Positions 1 through 4,791 of a DNA stretch of 6,851 nt are shown here, piece after piece (position 1 is the stretch's first letter; the number at the start of each line of letters is the position of its first letter). The position numbers were made by a program, and so were the translations under genes. The stretch is from assembly GCA_013361595.1 (NCBI GenBank), contig JABFXT010000662.1, positions 1 to 6,851 of the forward strand. Direction: 5' to 3'. Origin of the DNA: Nocardia sp. (GTDB taxonomy: Bacteria; Actinomycetota; Actinomycetes; Mycobacteriales; Mycobacteriaceae). The notes below the pieces were generated by a model that saw only the letters and a list, made by a program, of their open reading frames with translations, did no database searches and had not been told where the DNA came from.

Positions 1-353
1 ATGCTCCCGGCGGATGTTTCGAGCCCGCATTCGCCCAGCCGTCCGGTGCCGTGGATATCGCCGGCGTCGATATCGGCGGAAATATCGGAACCACTGGGCA
101 GTTCGATGTCCACATCCACCGATCGGGTCTTCTTGGAGAAGTCGATCCGCCGCTTCGGGCCGGTGACCCGCAGGACCCCGTTCGCGTATTCGACGCGCAC
201 CTGGGACGCCGCTTTCCGGTCGGAGGCATCGGATTCGTCGGTCGGGCGGACCTCGACCGCGGTGTCGGTGCGGTCGCTCGCGGCGATTCGCACGTAACCG
301 AAGCCGAGTTCGATGACGGCCGAGATCGGTGCGGGAGTGTCGTATTTTGGCAT
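1..353 (-). CDS. DUF4097 family beta-strand repeat protein (C-terminus cut by window edge)
   Basis: The 117 visible residues run off the left edge. They show the alternating beta-strand pattern of DUF4097 (putative adhesin-like) proteins: short strands such as VEVRP, VRVEYANGVLRVTG and VDVDIELPSGSDI, followed by the Gly/Asp/Ser-rich turns (DAGDIHGTG) typical of right-handed beta-helix-like repeats. There is no signal peptide or membrane segment at the N-terminus, so the visible part looks cytoplasmic. The ATG at 353 is supported by a GGAG about 7 nt upstream. The gene follows the RHH regulator on the same strand with an 82-nt gap, so the two are probably cotranscribed; this regulator/DUF4097 pairing recurs in actinobacteria (recalled, not searched). 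The biochemical function of the family is unknown. The family call is fairly secure; the role is not. Confidence 0.8.
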   Translation of the reverse strand, partial: MPKYDTPAPISAVIELGFGYVRIAASDRTDTAVEVRPTDESDASDRKAASQVRVEYANGVLRVTGPKRRIDFSKKTRSVDVDIELPSGSDISADIDAGDIHGTGRLGECGLETSAGS

Positions 354-435
354 GGGGGTCTCCACATCATGGGTTGGTGAGCCGTTCCCGCAGGTCGGGA
401 CGGAAGGGAAAGCTGGTGACGGAAAAGTTGGGGGG

Positions 436-954
436 CTAGCGCACCCAGCCGGTGAAGCCCTGTTTGAAGACGTTTCCGGCACTACGGGGTTCGGGTCGCC
501 GCTCGCGCTCGGTGCGTTGCAGGGCGGTGGCGGCCGCACGGACGAGCCACGCGTTGACCGAACGTCCTTCCTTGGCCGCGGCCTCCTCGATCGCGGTCTT
601 GAGCTGTTCGGGCATCCGCACATTGATCCGCGCGGCGGGCCCCTCCTCGGCGATCAAGGGATCATTGTCCGCGCTGTCAGCGGCGGCCGCGGTGTCCGCG
701 CCGCGTTCGGCGGGCGGCGTGGTCACGACGAAGTCCGGATCGCGGCCCCGCAGCCGCAGTTCCACGGATCCGGGAGCCAGGTCCACGGTGATCTCGTCGG
801 CCGCGGCCGCCAACGTCTCCAGCAGGGTCATCCGGATCGCCGACTCGAGCGACCCGGAGAGCCGTTCGACCAGTTCACGAGCCTCGTCGCCGTTGGTTTC
901 GGCGAGGGTGGCGAACTCTCGGCCGAGGTTGCTCACGTATGCGCTCAAGTCCAT
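436..954 (-). CDS. Ribbon-helix-helix (Arc/HicB-like) DNA-binding regulator
   Basis: A protein of 172 residues. Residues 1-60 are mainly helical (REFATLAETNGDEARELVERL). Residues 60-80 form two short strands (ITVDLAPGSVELRLRG, DFVVTTPP). An acidic, Ala-rich linker spans about 82-106. The ribbon-helix-helix domain lies at about 107-146: a strand ARINVRMP, then helix EQLKTAIEEAAAKEG, then SVNAWLVRAAATALQ. The ribbon strand would contact DNA as a dimer, as in Arc/MetJ/HicB proteins (family knowledge). Such proteins are often annotated as HicB-type antitoxins, but no HicA-like toxin is adjacent; the downstream partner is a DUF4097 protein. An upstream in-frame ATG at 1023 exists, but the start at 954 fits the proposed leaderless promoter and places the tandem repeats outside most of the coding sequence. 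Another candidate start is at 972. It probably represses its own operon (inference). Confidence 0.8.
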   Translation of the reverse strand: MDLSAYVSNLGREFATLAETNGDEARELVERLSGSLESAIRMTLLETLAAAADEITVDLAPGSVELRLRGRDPDFVVTTPPAERGADTAAAADSADNDPLIAEEGPAARINVRMPEQLKTAIEEAAAKEGRSVNAWLVRAAATALQRTERERRPEPRSAGNVFKQGFTGWVR

Positions 955-985
955 GGCATCACTATGGCACATGCTTGGCACACGC
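953..985. repeat. Three tandem 11-bp repeats, likely RHH operator
   Basis: On the plus strand three units begin ATGGCAT (953), ATGGCAC (964) and TTGGCAC (975), each exactly 11 bp apart, sharing the core TGGCA. The spacing is about one helical turn, so all copies face the same side of the DNA. This is typical of operators bound cooperatively by RHH dimers (family knowledge). The array covers the proposed -10 box, the spacer and the start codon of the RHH gene, so binding would block RNA polymerase. Further TGGCA-type half-sites occur at 1010-1014 (inverted), 1018-1022 and 1031-1035. Confidence 0.55.
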
Positions 986-989
986 ACAA
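955..989 (-). promoter_or_regulatory. Putative leaderless promoter of the RHH regulator
   Basis: Read on the minus strand, TTGTGC (984-989) and CATAGT (961-966) are separated by exactly 17 nt, resembling -35 and -10 boxes. Six nucleotides later the ATG at 954 begins, so transcription would start at or next to the A of the start codon. No Shine-Dalgarno sequence precedes this ATG, which agrees with a leaderless message, a common mode in actinobacteria. The hexamers match the consensus only moderately, and the start site is inferred. Confidence 0.5.
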
Positions 990-993
990 GAGA

Positions 994-1036
994 ATCTGGC
1001 TCAGATAGGTGCCATTCTGGCATCAGGCGATGGCAC
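994..1036. promoter_or_regulatory. Cluster of short palindromes between the LysR and RHH genes
   Basis: Two perfect 5-bp inverted repeats with 3-bp spacers lie close together: ATCTG-gct-CAGAT at 994-1006 and TGCCA-ttc-TGGCA at 1010-1022. Another TGGCA copy lies at 1031-1035. The second palindrome uses the same half-site as the tandem array next to the RHH start, so it may be an auxiliary operator. Neither has a T-tract, so a terminator for the LysR gene is less likely. The function is inferred. The rest of the 955-1083 gap shows nothing clear. Confidence 0.35.
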
Positions 1037-1083
1037 GCGCGTCGGCGCCGATCTATAAAGAGGTCCTGAACTGCGATCCAGCG

Positions 1084-1983
1084 TCAGCTTTCCTCGGCGC
1101 CGAGTTCGGCACAACAGTCGACGAACTCCCGCACCACCGGGCGCGTATCCGATTCCGGCTTCCACACCACACCGACTCGGCTCGGCGCCACCCCGGTCAC
1201 CGGCCGGTAGGTGATCCCGGGTCTGGCATAGAACCGGGCACTCGACTGGGGCGCGAGCGCCACACCGTAACCGTTGGCGATCGCGCTCAGCCATTCGTCC
1301 GGCTGATCGGTGACCGCGCCGATGCGCGGCGTCCATCCCGCGCGCTCGTCTGCGCCGAGCCAGTAGTGGCGCCAGGCACCGGTTGCCGCAGGCGCCGCCA
1401 CGAAGGGTTCGTCCAGCAGGTCTTCGAAAGCGATGGACTCGCGCTCGGCCAGTGGGTGCCCGGCAGCCAGCGCCACCCATCGCGGCTCAGCGAACAGTTC
1501 CCGCACCCGGAATTCGTCCTGCCCGGGGAACGGCAGCCGCAGCAGCGCTACATCCACTTCGGCGGTGGCCAGCCCACCGGTCGGATCAGCCCACGACGCC
1601 TGTCGCATATCCACCCGCCAGCCCGGCCACCGCCGGGAGAACTCCGCGATGATCCGCGGAGTCGCCTCTTTGGCGGCGCTGGCGAGGAACCCGACGCGCA
1701 GCACCCGATCGGCCTGCGCGGCGGCCCGCCGGGTTTCCTGGAATGCCCGGTCCCATCCGGCGAGTAGCGAGGCAGCCCGGCCGGCCAGCGCTTCCCCGGC
1801 GGCGGTCAGGGTCATACCCGCACGTGACCGTACGAAGAGCTGCACACCCAGCAGGTTCTCCAGCTGTTTGATCTGTTTGGTCAACGCGGGCTGTGAGACG
1901 TACAGCCGTTCGGCGGCGCGGGTCAGGTTTCCTTCCACCGCGACCGCGGTGAAGTAGCGCAGCAGCCGGGTGTCGACATCCAT
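1084..1983 (-). CDS. LysR-family transcriptional regulator
   Basis: At 299 residues this is the normal length for the family. The winged helix-turn-helix covers about residues 5-64 (LRYFTAVAVEGNLTRAAERL, then YVSQPALTKQIKQLENLLG), with the characteristic SQPALTKQI recognition helix. A linker helix follows to about residue 90. The effector-binding, periplasmic-binding-protein-like domain runs from about 93 to 290 (LRVGFLASAAKEATPRII through VGVVWKPES). It would bind DNA as a tetramer and respond to an unknown small molecule. The ATG at 1983 starts directly at the conserved MDVDTRLLRYF N-terminus; only a weak GGA precedes it. The gene is divergent from a DoxX-like gene, the usual LysR arrangement for controlling the neighbour and itself. 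The ligand cannot be read from the sequence. Confidence 0.93.
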   Translation of the reverse strand: MDVDTRLLRYFTAVAVEGNLTRAAERLYVSQPALTKQIKQLENLLGVQLFVRSRAGMTLTAAGEALAGRAASLLAGWDRAFQETRRAAAQADRVLRVGFLASAAKEATPRIIAEFSRRWPGWRVDMRQASWADPTGGLATAEVDVALLRLPFPGQDEFRVRELFAEPRWVALAAGHPLAERESIAFEDLLDEPFVAAPAATGAWRHYWLGADERAGWTPRIGAVTDQPDEWLSAIANGYGVALAPQSSARFYARPGITYRPVTGVAPSRVGVVWKPESDTRPVVREFVDCCAELGAEES

Positions 1984-2092
1984 TCCATCAGGTTATGAAC
2001 GCAGGTATTGGAGCGTTTCTCCGGGGCCGAACAGGATGGAACTCGGTAACGAAGCGTGGCCGCCGGACCGCGCCCGAACAGAGAGCGCAGTA
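1984..2092. promoter_or_regulatory. Divergent LysR/DoxX intergenic control region
   Basis: These 109 bp separate the LysR start from the DoxX-like GTG start and must hold both promoters if the start choices are right. A TTC-N11-GAA dyad (1983-1985 and 1997-1999) surrounds GGTTAT next to the LysR start and is a weak candidate LysR site. No convincing -35/-10 pair was found for either direction, so the assignment rests mainly on gene layout. Confidence 0.35.
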
Positions 2093-2443
2093 GTGCACAC
2101 CACCTATCTCATCATCACGATCCTCACCGCCGCGGTGAATGCCACCGACGCGATCGCCGGGTTCGCCCGGGCGAAATTCGTCCTCGCCAACTCCGCCGAG
2201 GTCGGAGTGCCGCACAGTTGGCTGCCCTGGCTCAGCATGCTCAAACTGGCGGGTGCGGCCGGGCTACTGCTCGGCATCCTGGGCATGAAGGCACTGGGTC
2301 TGGCCGCAGCAGTGGGACTGGTCCTTTTCTTCACCGGCGCGCTCATCGCCCATATGCGCGCCCGCGTCTTCTACAACATCGCCTTCCCCGGAGCATATTT
2401 CGCTCTCGCTCTCGCTACCGCGGCGCTCACTGTGGCGCAGTAG
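2093..2443 (+). CDS. DoxX-like family integral membrane protein
   Basis: A small hydrophobic protein of 116 residues with four predicted membrane helices at about 3-22, 46-64, 68-87 and 96-114. The segment ANSAEVGVPHSWLPWLSMLK before helix 2 and the pattern KALGLAAAVGLVLFFTGALIAH are typical of the short actinobacterial DoxX-like (DoxX_2) proteins. The family includes thiosulfate:quinone oxidoreductase subunits and many members of unknown role, so no reaction is assigned. The GTG at 2093 is chosen because it begins right at the first membrane helix, matches the usual family length and has a GAGAG about 8 nt upstream. Longer in-frame starts at 2036 (ATG) and 1970 add a charged tail unlike the family, and the latter overlaps the LysR gene. 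Divergent LysR control is likely. Confidence 0.82.
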   Translation: MHTTYLIITILTAAVNATDAIAGFARAKFVLANSAEVGVPHSWLPWLSMLKLAGAAGLLLGILGMKALGLAAAVGLVLFFTGALIAHMRARVFYNIAFPGAYFALALATAALTVAQ

Positions 2444-2513
2444 TACTCAGCCGACCGAACACCGTTCTCCGGTTCGCACTCCCGGCGCGGTACCAGCACA
2501 GCAAACAGAGGAG

Positions 2514-2540
2514 CGCTGTGCTGCGCGGGGCAGCACTGCG
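2514..2540. terminator. Hairpin between convergent DoxX-like and P450 genes
   Basis: An 11-bp stem (2514-2524 pairing with 2530-2540, one mismatch) encloses a 5-nt GC-rich loop. It lies 70 nt after the DoxX-like stop and only 6 nt beyond the P450 stop on the other strand, so it could end transcription from both sides. There is no T-tract on either side, as is common for actinobacterial terminators. Position and stem strength support the call; termination itself is inferred. Confidence 0.5.
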
Positions 2541-2546
2541 ACCGCA

Positions 2547-3791
2547 CTACCGAATGCCGGCGACCCGGATAGGCGGACTCGCGGGAAAGGTCACCGGCAG
2601 GGAGACCAGCGACCGATGAAACGGGCCCGGTCGCCATTGCAGGTCTTTCCGAGGTATCGCCAATTCCATTTCCGGAAGCGCGTCGAGTAGCTGATCGATG
2701 GCGTCCTGAACGATCAGCATTGCCGTCGACCGAGCCGGGCAGGCGTGCGGACCCGCGCCGAATGCCAGGTGTGACCGGTTATCGGTGATGTTTCCGGAAC
2801 GGACGGCCGGATCGTTGTTGCTGGCGGCCATGCTGACCAGCACCGGTTGATGCGCGGGTAGCCAGACATTGTCGATGAGAATCGGTTGGCGCGGATATCT
2901 GATGCAGTAGTTCGCCAGCGGCGGATTGTTGAACAGCACCTCGTCGAGGGCATCCCGGGTCGCCAGGCTCCCGCCGAGCATATCCCCCGCGAACCGCTCA
3001 TCGGTCAGCATCAGCAACAGGGTGTTCACGATCAGATTCTGCGACGGTTCGATACCGGCCGCGTACAACAGCGCCAGATGACACACCATCTCTTGGTCGT
3101 CGAGATTCGCCGGATGCTCCAGCAGCCAGCTGGTGACATCGCTACCCGGCTCGGCGCGCTTGACCCGGGTGAGTTCTTCCAGCGCCCCGAGGATCATCTG
3201 GTTGCCGTTCGCCGCTTCGACGGTGTCGAACACAGCCGCCATACCGATCGCGGCACGTCTGCCGATCTCGGCCGGGCAGCCGAGGATCGCATTCAGAGTG
3301 GCGAAGGCGACGGGTAACGCGTACTGGCCGACCACATCGCAGTGGCCGTCCTCGCAGAATGTGTTGATCTGGGGGATCGCGATTCGCTCGACAGTGGCAT
3401 GCAGGCGGTGCAGATCGACCTTGCCGAGCGCCCCCGCGGTGGCGGACCGATAGCGCATATGATCGCCGCCCTCGCTGTGGAGCGGATTGGGATACCACTC
3501 CATCATCGGACGGAGCGGGCAGTCCGCGGGAATATTCTGTTCCCAGGCTCGCGGGTCGGCGGGAAAGCGATCCGGGTCGTTGAGGATCCGCAATGCGGCC
3601 TGGTAGCCGATGACCAGGGTCGCGGGCACACCGGTCGCCAACCGAACCGGAACCAACGAGCCGAACCGCTGGAGCATATCGCGGTGCGCCCGATGTGGAT
3701 CCGCCGCGTATTCCTCGGTGTACAGCGGTATACGCGGAACGCCGGCATCCGACGGCACAGCGGCTGATCGTAGATCACTGTCGTTGTTCAA
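2547..3791 (-). CDS. Cytochrome P450, CYP157-like, lacking the ExxR arginine
   Basis: A soluble bacterial P450 of 414 residues. Visible motifs are the C-helix HMRYR (His111, Arg115, heme propionate contacts), the I-helix AAGIEPS (244-250), the K-helix region DEVLFNNPPLANY and the heme loop FGAGPHACPAR with the thiolate Cys351. Two features are odd. The ExxR motif reads Glu284-Val-Leu-Phe287, so the arginine of the Glu-Arg-Arg triad is missing. The I-helix has Glu-Pro-Ser instead of the usual acid-Thr pair. Loss of ExxR is documented for the Streptomyces CYP157 family, and the PPLANY and LPAHQPV style also fits it. CYP157 genes often sit in conservons (sensor kinase, roadblock, DUF742, GTPase), but none is present here. 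The start is probably the TTG at 3791, with AGGA 11 nt upstream; no ATG is available near the N-terminus. The substrate is unknown. Confidence 0.92.
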   Translation of the reverse strand: MNNDSDLRSAAVPSDAGVPRIPLYTEEYAADPHRAHRDMLQRFGSLVPVRLATGVPATLVIGYQAALRILNDPDRFPADPRAWEQNIPADCPLRPMMEWYPNPLHSEGGDHMRYRSATAGALGKVDLHRLHATVERIAIPQINTFCEDGHCDVVGQYALPVAFATLNAILGCPAEIGRRAAIGMAAVFDTVEAANGNQMILGALEELTRVKRAEPGSDVTSWLLEHPANLDDQEMVCHLALLYAAGIEPSQNLIVNTLLLMLTDERFAGDMLGGSLATRDALDEVLFNNPPLANYCIRYPRQPILIDNVWLPAHQPVLVSMAASNNDPAVRSGNITDNRSHLAFGAGPHACPARSTAMLIVQDAIDQLLDALPEMELAIPRKDLQWRPGPFHRSLVSLPVTFPASPPIRVAGIR

Positions 3792-3794
3792 TGC

Positions 3795-3902
3795 CTACCG
3801 ATTCCTGTGGTTGTCGTGCGCGGGCAGTCCGCCGACCGCGGTCGATGCGACACTATCCGAAGACGAGCAGGTCAACCACCAGAATGCGGTGTAGCGCAGC
3901 AT
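3795..3902 (-). other. Possible 35-codon upstream ORF before the P450
   Basis: An ATG at 3902 opens a 35-residue ORF (starting MLRYTAFWWLTCSSS) that ends with TAG at 3795-3797. It is in the same frame as the P450 and stops one codon before the P450's TTG. It has no Shine-Dalgarno sequence and no recognised homology. It could be a short translated leader or simply open by chance in GC-rich DNA, and coding is unproven. The remainder of 3792-3950 shows only a 7-bp GC-rich inverted repeat (3907-3913 and 3929-3935), probably chance. Confidence 0.15.
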
Positions 3903-3950
3903 GGTTCGGCCGGCGTTCCCGCAGAGCTCCGGCCGCAACCCTGAAACGAC

Positions 3951-3987
3951 AAGTGTCATTGACATTTTATGTTGACATTTTTCAATG
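3951..3987. promoter_or_regulatory. AT-rich operator/promoter of the TetR gene
   Basis: A perfect palindrome TGTCA-T-TGACA lies at 3954-3964, extending imperfectly to 3951-3967. TTGACATTTT occurs twice as a direct repeat (3959-3968 and 3972-3981), and the second copy sits in ATGT-tg-ACAT (3969-3978). CATTGA (3957-3962) and TCAATG (3982-3987) bracket the whole. TTGACA at 3959-3964 with TTCAAT at 3981-3986 (16-nt spacer) makes a plausible promoter for the TetR gene, with the operator on top of it. The stretch is conspicuously AT-rich against its surroundings, which suggests control DNA rather than coding DNA. Autorepression by the adjacent TetR protein is inferred. Confidence 0.55.
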
Positions 3988-3998
3988 AAAAGCTTCTG

Positions 3999-4616
3999 AT
4001 GGAGGCCGTGAACGTACCGACGGAAAAGCCACGCGGCCGGGAGGCCCAACGACTCGAAACCCGCAAGCGGGTCTTCGACGCCGCCGTCGCGGAGTTCCAG
4101 CGCACGGGTACCGCCGGTGCCGATGTCGGCGCCATCATCGAGACCGCCGGCGTCGCGCGGGGGACCTTCTACTTCCATTTCCCCAGCAAGGAACACGTCC
4201 TGCTGGAACTCGAGCGGCGCGAGGAAGCCCGGGTCGCCAAGGAGTTCGCGCGGTTCGTGGCGGCGCCGCACGATCTGCCGGGCGCGCTGGCGAAAGCGGT
4301 CCGGTTGGTGTTGTCGGTCGAACGGCGGGTCGGCGCGATCCTGTTCAAAGATGTACTCGGCCTGCATTTCACCCCGACCCGTCCGCCGGACGACGAATGG
4401 ACCGACCATCCGCTGATCGTGCTGGTGGTCCAGGAGATCGAGCGCGCTCGCGAAGCGGGCGAAGCGGCCACCGAAGTCGACCCCTTCCACAGCGCGGTCT
4501 TCTTCCTGCTCGGGCTCTACGCCCTGCTGACCACCACCAGCGATTCCAAGGCGGTACGCGCCGCCATGCTCGACAACTACGTCACCACCGCGCTTCGCGG
4601 TATGGAGCCCCGATGA
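3999..4616 (+). CDS. TetR-family transcriptional regulator
   Basis: A protein of 205 residues, the normal family length. The N-terminal helix-turn-helix spans about residues 18-65: RLETRKRVFDAAVAEFQRTG, then ADVGAIIETAGVARGTFYFHFPSKEHVLLEL, with the hallmark GVARGTFYFHFPSKE recognition helix. The all-helical C-terminal half is a ligand and dimer domain whose ligand cannot be inferred. The start is uncertain. The ATG at 3969 would place the operator repeats inside the gene and has no ribosome binding site. The ATG at 3999 lies downstream of the proposed promoter and is preferred. A GTG at 4008 has GGAGG only 2 nt before it. The gene is divergent from the P450 and codirectional with the miniprotein and NorD/NorQ-like genes, so it may control either side, or only itself. 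Confidence 0.9.
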   Translation: MEAVNVPTEKPRGREAQRLETRKRVFDAAVAEFQRTGTAGADVGAIIETAGVARGTFYFHFPSKEHVLLELERREEARVAKEFARFVAAPHDLPGALAKAVRLVLSVERRVGAILFKDVLGLHFTPTRPPDDEWTDHPLIVLVVQEIERAREAGEAATEVDPFHSAVFFLLGLYALLTTTSDSKAVRAAMLDNYVTTALRGMEPR

Positions 4617-4656
4617 ACCCGCGACCGCGGGTCGTTCGCGGCACCCGTCCCACGGG
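4617..4656 (+). other. Two short GC-rich hairpins after the TetR gene
   Basis: ACCCGCG-ac-CGCGGGT (4617-4632) and CCCGT-ccc-ACGGG (4644-4656) lie directly after the TetR stop and before the ribosome binding site of the miniprotein. The first has a very tight 2-nt loop and neither is followed by T residues. They may weaken read-through from the TetR gene or shape the leader of the next gene. In DNA this GC-rich, chance is also possible. Confidence 0.25.
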
Positions 4657-4677
4657 AACCGACCACAGGAGGTCACT

Positions 4678-4776
4678 ATGTGGCAGGACATCGTTCGGCT
4701 GATCGTCGGCTGGGGCGCGATGGGCGCCGTGATCGGCTTCTGGTATTGGGTCATGCGCAATATCGGGACCTTCTGA
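4678..4776 (+). CDS. 32-residue single-pass membrane miniprotein
   Basis: A short ORF with the strongest ribosome binding site in the window (AGGAGG at 4667-4672, 5 nt before the ATG). The product has a short N-terminus (MWQDIVR) and one hydrophobic helix of about 19-22 residues, at roughly 5-26. This helix has small-residue spacing (GWGAMGAVIG) followed by an aromatic FWYW belt, then a short basic tail (MRNIGTF). It resembles, in kind only, the tiny subunits of respiratory oxidases such as CydX or CcoQ, though no homology is claimed. It sits 61 nt after the TetR gene and 15 nt before the NorD-like gene, so translation in the same operon is likely. A role as a small subunit or assembly factor of the enzyme activated by the NorD/NorQ pair is inference. 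Confidence 0.7.
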   Translation: MWQDIVRLIVGWGAMGAVIGFWYWVMRNIGTF

Positions 4777-4791
4777 GCGGCGGGGGCCGTC

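Noticed and set aside
436..954. HicAB-type toxin-antitoxin module
   Set aside because: Only the RHH (HicB-like) domain is present. No small double-stranded-RNA-binding-type HicA toxin ORF lies next to it, and the downstream gene is DUF4097.
313..1008. Plus-strand ORFs over the RHH gene
   Set aside because: They are antisense to a protein with a clear RHH domain and lack motifs.
1970..2092. N-terminal extension of the DoxX-like protein from 1970 or 2036
   Set aside because: The extension is hydrophilic, unlike the family N-terminus. The longest version overlaps the LysR start, and the GTG at 2093 has a better-placed ribosome binding site.
3907..3935. CGGCCGG/CCGGCCG inverted repeat as a terminator or operator
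   Set aside because: The half-sites are nearly self-palindromic GC runs with a 15-nt loop and no T-tract. Such matches are expected by chance at this GC content.
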